The translations under genes were made by a program, and so were the position numbers. The notes under the pieces were generated by a model. It searched no databases and was not told the origin of the DNA. It saw only the letters and a list, made by a program, of their open reading frames with translations. A DNA stretch of 64,000 nt. Source: Steinernema hermaphroditum. Taxonomy: Eukaryota; Nematoda; Chromadorea; Rhabditida; Steinernematidae. The stretch spans positions 8,768,012 through 8,832,011 of the forward strand of contig CM059623.1 of the NCBI GenBank assembly GCA_030435675.1, given 5' to 3'. Of the stretch, positions 20,671 through 31,472 are shown piece after piece (within the stretch, counting starts at the first letter, position 1; each line of letters begins with the position of its first letter).

Positions 20671-21947
20671 ATGGTCTCTCGAACCCTCGTAGCGCTCCTC
20701 GCGCTCTGCACCCTCAGCGACGCCCTCGTCAGGTAGGCCTGCGTCCCGGGCGCCCCCCTAACCGCCCTATTCAGGGTACCCCTCTTCAAGCACGAGCACA
20801 GCCGCAAGTCGTACAAGGTGAACATGATCGCTGAGTACCTGAAGCAGAAGTACGTGCCCGGCCACGTGTTCGGTCAGGAGCTCGACTACAACGAGGGTCT
20901 CTCCGACTTCTCCAACGCGCAGTACTACGGTCCCGTCGAGATCGGAAACCCCCCTCAGAAGTTCAACATCCTCTTCGACACCGGCTCCTCGAACCTGTGG
21001 GTCCCCTGCAAGGGCTGCCCCATCACCAACCTCGCCTGCGACTTCCACAGCAAGTTCGACTGCTCCGCCTCCACCACCTGCAAGAAGACCGACGAGCCCT
21101 TCAAGATCCAGTACGGTAGCGGCCAGATGGACGGCTACGTCGTCCGAGACGAGGTCTGCTTCGGCAACGTGCAGAAGTGGTGCACCGACGCCACCCAAGG
21201 CTTCGCCTGCGCCAAGGACGAGCCAGGCATGGCCTTTGTCGCCGCCAAGTTCGACGGAATTCTCGGCATGGCCTGGGATAAGATTGCCGTGGACAAGCTT
21301 CCCCAGCCCATGGACCAAATCTTCAAGGACAAGACCAAGTGCCAGGACGCCGTCTTCGCCTTCTGGCTCAACCGCAACCTCGATGGCACAAAGGGCGGCG
21401 AGATGACCCTCTGCGGCACCGACAAGGCCCACTACCAGGGCGAAATCGCCTGGGAACCCCTCACCCAGGAGGACTACTGGCGCATCAACTTCGGCGGCAT
21501 CTCCATCGGCGGCCAACAGTACGCTTCCGCCGCCTCCTCCATCGTCGACACCGGCACTTCCCTCATCGCCGGCCCCACCGAGGTCGTCAAGAAGATCCAG
21601 GAGAAGATCGGCGCCTTCCAGATCATGCAGGTGAGCAGCTGGCCTCGGAAGCCGCGTTACCGTAGTCCTTGCAGGGAGAGTACGAGGTCGACTGCAACAA
21701 CATCCCCAACATGCCCAACATCGACTTCTCGCTCGGCGGACAGACCTTCACCCTCACCCCCAACGACTACGTCCTCAAGATGAACGCCGAGGGCGTCAGC
21801 GTCTGCCTCTCCGGCTTCATGGGCATGGACCTGCCCGCCCCCGCCCCCCAGTGGATCCTCGGAGACGTCTTCATCGGAAAGTTCTACACTGTCTTCGACC
21901 ACGGCAACCAGCGCGTCGGATTCGCCAAGTCGGCCGCCGGAAACTGA
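20671..21947 (+). CDS. Secreted aspartic protease (cathepsin D/pepsin family)
   Basis: Peptidase family A1, probably digestive or lysosomal. Three exons (20671-20732, 20775-21630, 21675-21947) give 396 residues. A signal peptide ([17 protein letters not shown]) is followed by a propeptide with the usual basic start ([11 protein letters not shown]). The two catalytic aspartates are in [11 protein letters not shown] and [14 protein letters not shown]. The flap tyrosine is in [11 protein letters not shown] and the C-terminal lobe has [16 protein letters not shown]. Cysteines pair as in nematode ASP proteins. The gene is markedly GC-rich with very C-biased third positions, as in highly expressed worm genes. 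GATA sites and a TATA-like box precede it; intron 2 contains TACCGTA (21658). Several worm asp genes fit, so I give no number. Confidence 0.95.
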
Positions 21948-22570
21948 GTCCTCTCCTCTCTCCTAGTAGCAATAAACAGCTTTCAAACGAACTCTCTTTG
22001 TTTTTTTCTGCACAGGAGGACCAAGAAGCCAGGGAGAGAGCGGAAACGCCCTGATAAGTGACCGTACAGGGAATCAATCCGCAGTGACTAACTGCCTCTG
22101 GAAATGTTTCTCGCATAGATCAGGCCCGAAGAAAAGAAAGGGTCCGCACCGGGTTCCAACCCACGTCGAGTGTTTCACTGTTCTTCTCCTTTTCTGTTTG
22201 TCTACCGTAGAGGAACGTCGCACCGGTCCGAGCAGACAGTCGCCTTCGGATGGAGTCGCTGGCGAGCGAGACGGCCGTTAACTTACCTGGCTGAGGTTCC
22301 TTGCGATCACGAAGGCGAGGGGTCATGGTGAGGCTGGGACATTGCACTTTGGATCCCGGTTGACCCGTGTGGCAACTCCGAGTTGGAGTTCGCCAGCAGC
22401 TCAATTTTTGGTTGGGGGACAGCGTTCGCGCTTCCCCGAATAATCTTGGCAATCTCCTGAAAGAGTTGTTGACTTGGTGTGCGATTTTTGGGAACTGATG
22501 CTCTCGAAAGGTTTCCGCAGCTATGCAATACAATTTATTATTCAACAATAACAACAAACTGATATGATGC
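21948..22570. other. Convergent intergenic region, protease to hap-1
   Basis: 3' ends of two converging genes. Apart from the protease AATAAA, and a TACCGTA at 22203, nothing was recognised. Confidence 0.4.
21971..21976 (+). terminator. Polyadenylation signal of aspartic protease
   Basis: AATAAA starts 24 bases after the stop codon, the only such signal nearby. Confidence 0.6.
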
Positions 22571-23228
22571 CTAGTGATCTCCAAAGTACTTCTTCAGGGC
22601 TTCCAACGCCTTGCCTCTATGGCTGATTTTGTTCTTCACGCTGGCGTCCATTTCTGCATAAGTCTCATCGAAGCCGTCGGGTTGGAAACACGGGTCCCAT
22701 CCGAATTCGTTGTCCCCTCTAGGCTCCACAATCTTTCCGTCACACCTTCCTGAAAATCGCCTTTCCTCAGAACAGCTTATCGCCAATGCAGTCTTACCGA
22801 CGAAGAGCTGCACGTCCTTCCCCGGTCCTTCGCAGTAGGCGAAGGTGCAGAGAGCGTATCCGGTCTTGTCCTCGAAACCGACGAGCATACGGTGGAGACC
22901 TTCCGGCTTTAGATTTTTCTGGAACCACTTGATGTAGGGGCCGGGAAGCCCCCCAAAGGCGTTGAAGCAGAGGGCCGTGTCCTCGACAAGCACGGCGCCC
23001 TTCACGTGATCCACGGCGTCCAAGCACTTCCGCCTCGCGATTTCCTCAGGAGTGCCCTGATACTCGGGCAGGTCAACGTCGATCGACTCCACCTAAACGA
23101 CCATATGGAGTAAAATTGGCTGAGCTTCCGCTAACAGTCAGCTTCCCGCCGTTGAGGATCGCCTTCACCTCACGGAGCTTGTTTGCGTTTCCCGTAACGA
23201 AGCGGAGCGTCTTTCCGGCCGTCGCCAT
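22571..23228 (-). CDS. hap-1: Inosine triphosphate pyrophosphatase (ITPA/HAM1)
   Basis: Cytosolic house-cleaning enzyme that hydrolyses ITP, dITP and XTP to monophosphates. Three exons (23136-23228, 22798-23092, 22571-22749) give 188 residues, the family size. Motifs: N-terminal [18 protein letters not shown] (nucleotide-binding TGNxxK), [36 protein letters not shown] (catalytic acidic loop), [16 protein letters not shown] and the end [13 protein letters not shown]. Lies 205 bp downstream of gop-3 on the same strand. In C. elegans gop-3, gro-1 and hap-1 belong to one operon, so these two probably remain co-transcribed, without gro-1 between them. The start ATG at 23228 is the first in the conserved frame. 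Confidence 0.95.
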
Positions 23229-23433
23229 TCCTGTACAAAACACAAATGATATACCTTCACTCCCCAGCGGTCGACAAAAGTATGACGAAACGGATGACAA
23301 CAGTTGCGCAACAGAGAACCGGGCAATTCTTATTTGTTCTACAATAGATAGAGCTGAACCTGCTCAAACAACGACAACTATCGCCGATTTACGGAATATC
23401 CTAACAATGTAAGAAATCGTCGGCAGCTTAAAT

Positions 23434-24890
23434 CTACAAAAAGTTCATTCCGACTCCCATCTGGAATCCGGGAGAAATCGCGTCACCGGGCACGTAACGA
23501 AGCGGCAAAACGTAGTTCAACTCGAGGCGAATAAAGTCACGGAACAGGAAGGCGAGTCCAAGACCCGCGGAAACCCGTGGTGCTTCCATCATGTCGTTGA
23601 GAAGATTCTGCGATCGGACGGAGGCAGTTGTGCCGGCAGTGACAAATCCATGAGCGAAGACCTGAAAGAGGAGCGTAAGTGACGCAACTAAGGTGATTGA
23701 ACGAACCATATTGGCAGGGTAGAGAGGCCGGTAGATGTGTGCGGCGGCAACGGCTGTGGCGGCTCCGCCTAGGCACGAGGAACGAGCGCGAGTTCCAATG
23801 GAGTTCAGTGCAAAGCCACGGACGTCCTGAGGACCTCCGATGTACGCGCGATCGGCGAGATGCAGCGATCGTTCGGCGATTGGCGACACGTAGGTTCCCT
23901 GTAGCGAAGCGCTGAGGAAGGCGCCGAGGAAGAGAGGAGCAGCCGCTTGGACGTCCACTTGGTGTCGTATGAAAGCAGCGTCGCCCATGAGGCCAGCGTA
24001 CTCGAGAGCCCCTCGCAGCAGATATCCCTTCGAAGCGAGAATCGGCTTATCACGGGTATCGATTCCCAGAGTATTCTCAACGGAACATTTCATGGTATGA
24101 CCGGCGTGTTCGCGAACTGCGAACGGCGCTTCATTCTGTGCGTGCAGAATCCTCCAGATCTAAATAGTTTCCGTAATGTACAGATGTTTGAAAATGGATC
24201 TTACGGCGTTGAGATTTATCGAATGCTGAAGTCGCTTCTTCCACATCTGGCCTCGATAGCCAAGTACGAATGCATTTTCGGTGATGTCAGCAGTGTTCCA
24301 GGGTAATCCAGTGAACGTTCTGCTCAGAGTTCCGGAGAAACTCGCGTATTTCTGCCATCCAAGACGCGGTTTCGTCAGCGAGAAGTTGAAGCTGTGGCTT
24401 CCTCTGGCTGATTTCGAGTAAGAAGCGCTGACAGATTCTGCTCGTCCGTTGAAACTCTAAAAAAGCCTCTAAAACATCCTCGTCGCTGTTCTGAAGAGCC
24501 TACCTGCTTCCCAGCGTTAACTGAGGCGTCGGCTTCTCCATGCGTAGTCACTCCCATCTTGACGCCCAGCGTCATATTTTGGGGTTCCTTGACCACATAG
24601 TTGATCACGTAGCTGTTCCGCTTTCCGGGGGCGATGTCGATGAGCGGAGTGGCTTGGATGAAGAGCCCTACTTCCTGCATGTGCTTCGCAGCGACACTCG
24701 ACTTCTCGATGAGTTCGCCCAGCGTGTTTGAACGGTAAAGCGGCGCGACTTCGCGGACAAGGGCGTCGAACTTCGTCTTGTGGATCCCGTGGAACTGCAC
24801 ACTCTCGACGTTCGCTGGCGTGTCCTGGCTGAGGTCGTGGATGACCTCAGCCCGGTGGTAGGCCTTCGCGGGGCGTGTGGCTTCGGTCAT
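23434..24890 (-). CDS. gop-3: SAM50-like outer mitochondrial membrane assembly protein
   Basis: Core of the sorting and assembly machinery that inserts beta-barrel proteins into the mitochondrial outer membrane (BamA/Omp85 superfamily). The N-terminal part from 24890 carries a POTRA-like domain (VESVQFHGIHKTKFDALVRE, then IDIAPGKRNSYVINYVV). The rest is the barrel: alternating amphipathic strands, ADRAYIGGPQDVRGF (the conserved L6 region, VRGF in place of the usual IRGF), FRDFIRLELNYVLPLRY, and the terminal strand FQMGVGMNFL ending in an aromatic/Leu pair. About six exons, roughly 440-460 residues. First gene of the probable gop-3/hap-1 unit. Boundaries in the middle exons are approximate. 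Confidence 0.9.
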
Positions 24891-25346
24891 TACCGGAAGA
24901 CAGAACGGAGGACGTGGACCCGTATACTGGTTGCCTAAAGCCAGAGAAAGTGAATAGAAGGAAAGAAGTGGCGGCGTTGAGAAAACGCGAAAAGAAAGAC
25001 GCACAAACGGAAAAAGCAAGGAACCGTCGGAGTCACTCAGAACGTGGCACCAGGAGTGGAAGAAGGTGGAACCCCCCGGGTGTTCTCCGCGGTTTCCAAG
25101 CGGTCGGTCGCTTCGAACATAATGCAAGTTCGCACAAAGATGCTAACGAGGATGCCGCAGGGCGACCGCTGTGGGACCACAAAGGCGGTGTATCTCTCTG
25201 GCCCAGAGGAAATGGCCTTTAGCAGACCTTCCCGAAGCCCTTTTCATAAATCTGACCAGTTCTTCATTAAAATACTAGAAGTCTCGACAAAACTTTTTAA
25301 ATGTAATGTAGAGGTATTAGGAATACAAGAACTTCTTTAATACATC
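24891..25346. other. Intergenic between E2-like gene and gop-3
   Basis: 456 bp; the likely gop-3 promoter. No gop-1 or gop-2 coding sequence and no recognisable gene. Confidence 0.4.
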
Positions 25347-26154
25347 TCACAAAGGTCGAGCTTCCGAGTTTGCCTTTGTGAATTCGGCCGCCTTCGTTTC
25401 GAACGCCTTGCTGTCCGTGAGTGCCAACTCAATCAGGTCGTGTCGTCCTCCATACTGCATTCGGGGCGTCGAGAGAATGTCGCCGATCTCGCTCAGAACT
25501 AAAATTGACTCTATAACAAGAATAAGTGTTCGAACATACTGTGCTCGACCCGTGCAGTTGGTTTCCAATTCTCGGAAACGAGGAGAGGATAGATGATCTG
25601 AAGAAATAGCATAGAACCAGAGGACAAAAGGAGAGAACTCACATGACCCTTCTCATCGATGTTCGGATGGTACGTTTTAGTTTGGAAGGCGACACTGGGT
25701 GGTTTGTATGGCCACTCCTGCGGGAAGTCGATCGTCAGCCGGAAAGCACCTTGATTATATGGCGGTTTGTTCTGAAAAGCATAAGTGAATTCAGGGTGAA
25801 ATCGTTCCAACTCACCGGGGTCATAAGAATCGTCCATTTCCGTTCACCTTCGGTCGCTTTTTCCACTTTGAAGAGATCTGATTCCGCTGCGACGATTTCG
25901 GCTTGCTCCTAAACACACAGTTTACATTTTATGTCATTCTCGGCTCAAAGTACCGTCTTCAATCTTGTGACCGCGGCTTCCTTAATGCGCTCCCACGCTT
26001 CGGTGCTCAGAAGCTGTTCCGGCGAAGATACGTCGAGGTCCTTGTCCACTCCGCAATCTTTGTCGCGCTCCTTCTCCCCGCGCTTCTTGTCTTTGTGCCC
26101 TCCAGCGTTTCCACTGCTGCCGTGCTTCTTCTTCGGGGGAGACGGCGGTGCCAT
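25347..26154 (-). CDS. E2 ubiquitin-conjugating-like protein (UBE2L3 type) lacking the catalytic Cys
   Basis: Five exons (25954-26154, 25816-25908, 25643-25771, 25540-25597, 25347-25498) encode 210 residues. After a Lys-rich extension of about 50 residues comes a UBC fold close to UBE2L3: KWTILMTPNKPPYNQGAFRL, IDFPQEWPYKPPSVAFQTKT and the HPN motif in YHPNIDEKG. The active-site Cys should be ten residues after the His of HPN (UBE2L3: DEKGQVCLP). Here the spliced exons read DEKGH then IIYPLLVSENWKP, so that position is Ile. Keeping the 45 bp intron would stay in frame but still gives no Cys. So the protein is probably a UEV-like, non-catalytic variant unless the gene model or the base calls are wrong. 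Upstream of gop-3 on the same strand, 456 bp away. Confidence 0.85.
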
Positions 26155-27337
26155 CGTTTAGCGTTGCCTGTCACTCGACCGCTCCACACTACTCGAACTC
26201 AGAGAACCGCCTTTGCAAGGCACTCGATATCTACACTCGTTGTCTACAGTCTGTAGACATCATTGTAGCAAGTCTGCGCCAAAAGTGCTTCGTCTCGATG
26301 TTTGTTTTGCTCCGAAAATGGTCAGAAACCGCCTAAACGCCCTTAGTGACTCCATAAACCGCCTCATAACTGATCCATGTTTACGCCAATACCGGCTGAA
26401 TCACCTTTCTAATCAACATGCAGCGATAAGAAGCCGCTCTTCTTACGGATGGCGGTAGCCCCGGCGCCACTAATTGCCACCCGCGTCCCGTGCGATGAGC
26501 CGCCGACGCCACGATGAAGTAAATCCGGCGATTCCCCTGCGGCCTCCTCGCGTTGGTCTTTTCGTCGCCGCGAATGAATTGATTTGTTGTCCTAACGTTT
26601 TTTGTTCTTGACGGATGCTTTAATTTGGCGAGCGACTGGAGAACAGCTGAACGCACAGCTGCCGATAAGTGAGGCCAATTATTTGTTTGGACATCAATAC
26701 GCGCGTGGAAGCTGCAAAAACGCGCGAGGAGCGCCTGTCAGGAGTCCGCTGCCACTCCCGCGCGCTTTCCTGCCCTTTTCCGAGCATCTTGTGTGACCGC
26801 TGGGTTCAAAGTTAACTGTTCTTTCGATGACGCATTCGATTGCATAAGCTGACTCACTGGGATCCCGGGAAACGCCGCGTGGCGTCATTTCCTGTGTGAA
26901 GTGGGCGCCTGTCAGAAAGATCGTGGCCACGGCAGATTATGAGTCGAGGAATTGCGCACTTCCCAAATGTCACGTTTCCACCTGAACTTTTTTTTTGTTT
27001 TGGACAAATTGATGGGCCTCGGTAAATGCCCCTTATTAGTGCCCATTTTCTGGGAAACTGACTCAGCGCGGAGGCCGCTTCACTTCGTTATCACAAACCC
27101 TTCCCTGTTTGTACTCCATTTGTCACTTTCGCTTCTCGCGCGCCGCCTTCGGTCAAACAGTCGAGCAACTCGCGCGGCGCATCTTTTTCTCTCGCGCCAG
27201 CCTTCTTCTCCCTCTGCGCGCCTCCCGATTCTTTTTAATCGTGTTGACAAACGTTGTCCAACGCGCCGATTCCGATGAAGACGTCTTCGCTTCCGTGTCA
27301 CGTCCTAATTTTGTGCTTTTCAGGAGAAGAACGCGGG
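26155..27337. other. Intergenic, 1.2 kb, between divergent E2-like and esterase genes
   Basis: Low coding potential. A GATA-like CGATAAG lies near 26663. The last segment is pyrimidine-rich and ends in a TTTTCAG acceptor (27323) just before the esterase start. Confidence 0.4.
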
Positions 27338-29211
27338 ATGGGAAACTCTTTGGATCATCTTTTCAAGGGCAAGGACGAGCCGAGCCGTCCAGTACAAACC
27401 AAGTGTGGTCCCATCCAGGGGAAACGGATCATCTGGGAAGGCGAGCGTCAAGTGGACGCCTTCATCAAGATCCCCTTCGCGAAGCCGCCGGTCGGAGAAC
27501 TCCGCTTCAAGGTGCTCTCCCTCTTCGTTGACAGCGAAATAATTATGGCTTTTGCAGAAACCTGTGCCACCGGAACCATGGACTGAGACCCTGATGGCAA
27601 CGAAGTGGGCTCCGCGAGGGATTCAGAAAGATCCCATCATCATCTCGAAGTGGCGCTATGGCGAAACGAGCGAGGACAACCTCTACCTGAATGTGTTCAC
27701 GCCCGCGTGGGATCCCCCCAAAGAAGAAGGGTTCCCTGTCATGGTGTACGTTCATGGCGGTGGATACGTTTCCGATTCCGCCATCAAGTACGGAGACATT
27801 GGCATTTCGAAGTACATGGTGGCCACGCACGGAGTCGTCGTCGTTACGATCCAGTACCGACTTGGATACCTCGGGTTCTTCACCACCGGTGACCCGGCCT
27901 GTGACGACAACGTCGGTCTCTGGGACATGACCATGGCACTGAAATGGATCCAAGAGAACATCACCGCCTTCAACGGTGATCCGAACAATGTCACCCTGTT
28001 CGGTCAGAGCGCCGGAGGTGCATCCGTCGATCTGCTCAGTTTGAGCCCTCATTCAAGAGGTATTTATCCCCACATGCTCCTGCGTTGAGTGTTTTCTTTA
28101 GATCTGTTCCATCGAGTATGTCCCATGGCTGGTAACGCGAGTCAAGAATGGGCTCTCTGCGACGATGCCGTAGAGATCTGCAGACTCAAGGCGGCAGAGA
28201 TCGGGGTTACAACACAAGAGTCCAACGAGGTAGTTCTCTGTTTATTTGCAAACAGCTCTTAACCAAACAACGCTTGTAGTTCATCGCGCAGCTTCGCAAG
28301 ATTCCTGCGATGAAGTTCGCCACTTATCTGAAACTCGACGGCAATCAGTCGACCACGAAGATCCAAACGGAAATAGGGCCACGTTTAGATGGAGACTTCT
28401 TCCCGAAATCGTTGATCGAACTCCGAAAAGAGGCGCCGCAGAAGAATCGACTTATCGGAACATGCGAATTCGAAGGAATCATTCTGCGTACGTGCGCACT
28501 GCTAACAATCTCCGAAAGCTAAATTCCAGAAATCTTTGCTAAGCACCTGACGCTCGGTCGAATGGAAAAGATGATCGCTGAACGACTCCCGGAATCTGCA
28601 TATCCGAAAGACTTCCTGGAACTCAGGAAGAAAGCGTGGAAGCTGTACATTGGCGACAGCGAGAAGCCCGACAAGGATATCCAGGCTCACGCTTTCGCGA
28701 AGATGTACTCTGACCTCTTCCTCAACATCCACACTCAAGAATGCGTCATCGATCTTCTGACGGAGAATCCAAGCGCCGACACCTACTTCTACTCGTTCGA
28801 CTACTGCAATCCCAAGATGTGGGGTCCCCTTATCGGAATGAAATTCCCATTCAAGGCGGCCACTCACTGCACCGAGCTCAGCTACCTCTTCAACGTCGGA
28901 ATCATCTGGGGATTTGATTTCACTGAAGACGACTACAAGATGATGGATATCATGACGAAGCTGTGGTGCAATTTCGCGAAATACGGGTAGGTGAATGACG
29001 CTTTTGCCTTATACTGATAACGACATTCAGAAACCCGAACGGATCCGACGACGTTCCCGAGTCGAAGCTCGAGGGATTCGTCTGGGAGAAATCGACGCTG
29101 GAGAATCCGGCGCGCTTCCTCAAAATCTGCCTAGAACCGAAGATGACCGATGCGTACCACGAGGCGCGGCCGATGTTTTGGCTGGACGCCAGGAAGCAAG
29201 CAGCTAAATAA
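27338..29211 (+). CDS. Type-B carboxylesterase, cytosolic, possibly N-myristoylated
   Basis: Alpha/beta hydrolase of the carboxylesterase B family. Six exons (27338-27511, 27558-28059, 28102-28229, 28280-28487, 28530-28986, 29031-29211) give 549 residues. Marks: oxyanion loop VMVYVHGGGY, nucleophile elbow VTLFGQSAGGASVDL (Ser), probable acid in GTCEFEG, catalytic His in AATHCTELSYLF, and the EDNLYLNVF motif. No signal peptide; the protein starts MGNSLDHL, a plausible N-myristoylation site, as in worm gut esterases that stay inside the cell. A TTTTCAG acceptor lies 14 bases before the start. The substrate cannot be told from sequence. Confidence 0.92.
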
Positions 29212-30132
29212 TTCCGTCGGTCTTTGATTCTCTGCCACTTGTGACTCCATTCCCTCCCTTTCCTCTCTTCCATAGGCTAAGCTACTTTAGCGACCGCGAC
29301 GTATCTTAAGATCTTGCCTTTGTAGAGTATCTGTATAGTATTTATTGTTATCGTATTCTAAGTTTCCCCCGATAAACTATGCATATCGTCGTCGGGCTTT
29401 GTGACTTCGAGCGGTGGAAATAATTGGGAAAGTGTGCACAAAAATCAAATTCGCCCGCGGGATTTATTTAGCGGATTTGTGGAACCAAATACCAACGAAG
29501 AAACTAATGAAATGAACGTTGAGAGGTTCCGCAAATTACTTGCGCACTTGCTGTTTCTGGAAAGCGCTTGCTGCTGCACGGGGTTACGGTAGTCGGGTCC
29601 GAGGTCCAAAGTGCGCTGTTCACTTTACTTGCCTCTGTCCTTGCGGGCGTCTGTCTACTGTTTAACAGACTAGTAGGATGCGCAAGATACATAACTAGAC
29701 GTCTGTGCAGTGGTGCGGGAATTTGACTAACGTCTATTACACGATAGACAGATCCCCTCAAGGCGCTCTGCATTTGTCTGGGTGAAAAGTCGAACGATCG
29801 GTTGACCTTTCTTAGAAACGGACGACAACAACCGGCGACAGATGGTGCTTCGGTTAGCTGAACCCATATGTGGCCTCCGTGGATCTCCGTCAGTTCCGCT
29901 TCGAAAACGTGCTCTCCGGTTTGTGTCGACGCGTCACCGAGGTCCAATTTGGACAAGAAGATGTACTAAGTGCAATTATTATCAATTATGCGACACAAAT
30001 AGAGATGTTCGGCAATCACGCGTCCTCGAGTCGGCATCAGGACATCTTCGAGTCCTCCTCGTGCTCCCACTCGCTTTGCACCTGCACTCCTAAAGCACCG
30101 GATCTCGCCGCCTCCCCCGTTTCAGCGCCGTT
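29212..30132. other. Intergenic, 0.9 kb, esterase to chemoreceptor
   Basis: No gene seen. Holds TACGGTA at 29585, small inverted repeats (GTCTGT/ACAGAC at 29649-29670, GTCTAT/ATAGAC at 29732-29749), and a CCGTTTCAG acceptor eight bases before the chemoreceptor start. Confidence 0.4.
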
Positions 30133-31412
30133 ATGCAGCCGACTCTCGGAATTCTGCACATGGAGCTCGCGCCCCTGACGGTCGTCTTCTGGGCGACGGA
30201 GCTGCTCGTCCACGTCGTTGGCTTTGTCATCTCCGCCGTCTTCCTCCTCTCCTTTTTCCGCTTCCCCCTCTTCCACGCCAACTTCCGGCTCATCATCGCC
30301 AACCTCGCCCTCTCCACCGTCTTCACTTCGGTCTCCCGCTTCGCCATCCTCGTAGGCCACATCGCGCGCCTCATCCCTCCCGAGAGTCCCGCCGGCGACT
30401 GGCTCCAGACCCTCAGGGACACGGGGATGTATTCAGGTGGGCCCAGAAGGCGGACTGCTTAGGCGACGGACTTTGTTCCAGCCGGCTTTCACCTCGTTCT
30501 TCTCAGCGGAGAACGCGCCATCGCGACGATAAAGTCGCGCGTCTACGAGAAGTCCCGTGGGTTCCATCTCGTCGTCGCGCTCATTCTGGCTACGGTAAGT
30601 CCGTCACAAGCGATTTCTTATTCGCTTCCAGTGGCTCGGCTCCTTCCTGATCATCTTCTTCACTCGGCGGGGCGAACTCTCCCAGTTCGTCGCCCTTGGC
30701 ATCATCGCCGTCGCCGACGGAGTCGCCTTCTTGGTCATGCTCGTCTTCTTCTACGTCAACCACAAGATGTACTTCAAAGTGACTGCGAAGGTGAACGGCG
30801 GAGTGCCACAGTCGCTCAGCCAGCGCTACCAGGTCAGTTGTGCTCGGACACAAACGTATCACTTCCGGAGGTCGTAAAACTCGATTAGTGCCAATAGCAC
30901 CTGCAGTGATTTCATTGCATGCACATGACAGATCTGCAAAGTGGAGGCATGCCACTCCACGGATTAGAATGCAATCCAAGAGACTACAGTATCCCTTCTT
31001 CAGTACTCTGAGAACATCAGCAGCTCGCGGCTCCTCATCCGCTTCCTTCTCTTCCTGGCCGTAGCCTCTCTCGTGGCCCTGGCCTCATTTCTTGGCTACC
31101 TCTTCTACGGCGACCGATCGACCCTCGGGCGCGTCTTCGGATTCGTCTTCGACCTCACCATCGCCTCGCTGACCTCCTTCGTCCCGATCATCATCATCAT
31201 CGGGACGCCGCGTCTTCGGAGCACCACGCTGGACAGAATCTGCGGTAAGAAGACGATCCCATCCCGGGAGTCGGAGTGCTGCTCGTTTAGCTACTGGGTC
31301 CCGGTTCCCCAAGAAGAAGGCCGAAGCCTTGAAGGATATCAACGGGAGGAAACTGATCGTGAAGGACGAGACGAAGGTCTACTTCGACCAGCTGAAGGCC
31401 TCCTGGTACTGA
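30133..31412 (+). CDS. Seven-transmembrane chemoreceptor, Sre-like
   Basis: Nematode serpentine receptor, normally in sensory cilia. Five exons (30133-30436, 30482-30594, 30632-30832, 31004-31244, 31291-31412) give 326 residues. Hydrophobic segments include LLVHVVGFVISAVFLLSFF, ANLALSTVFTSVSRFAILVG, FHLVVALILATWLGSFLIIF, VALGIIAVADGVAFLVMLVF, LLIRFLLFLAVASLVALASF and FVFDLTIASLTSFVPIIIII. Family marks are LLSGERAIATIKSRVYEK after helix 3 and LSQRYQYSENI before helix 6, both typical of Sre receptors. The C-terminus is short and basic. The exon 2 donor lies in a TACGGTA motif (30591). The stop is 60 bp from the stop of the helicase gene on the other strand. Confidence 0.85.
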
Positions 31413-31472
31413 ATTGTTGTGTGGTACACCGTTTTATCCGAATTTTTACAAGAGAGGAGATCACAGGGTTCT

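Noticed and set aside
20767..21516. Long minus-strand open frame opposite the protease
   Set aside because: Exact shadow of the GC-biased protease exon; composition (Val/Leu/Gly/Glu runs) is typical of antisense frames.
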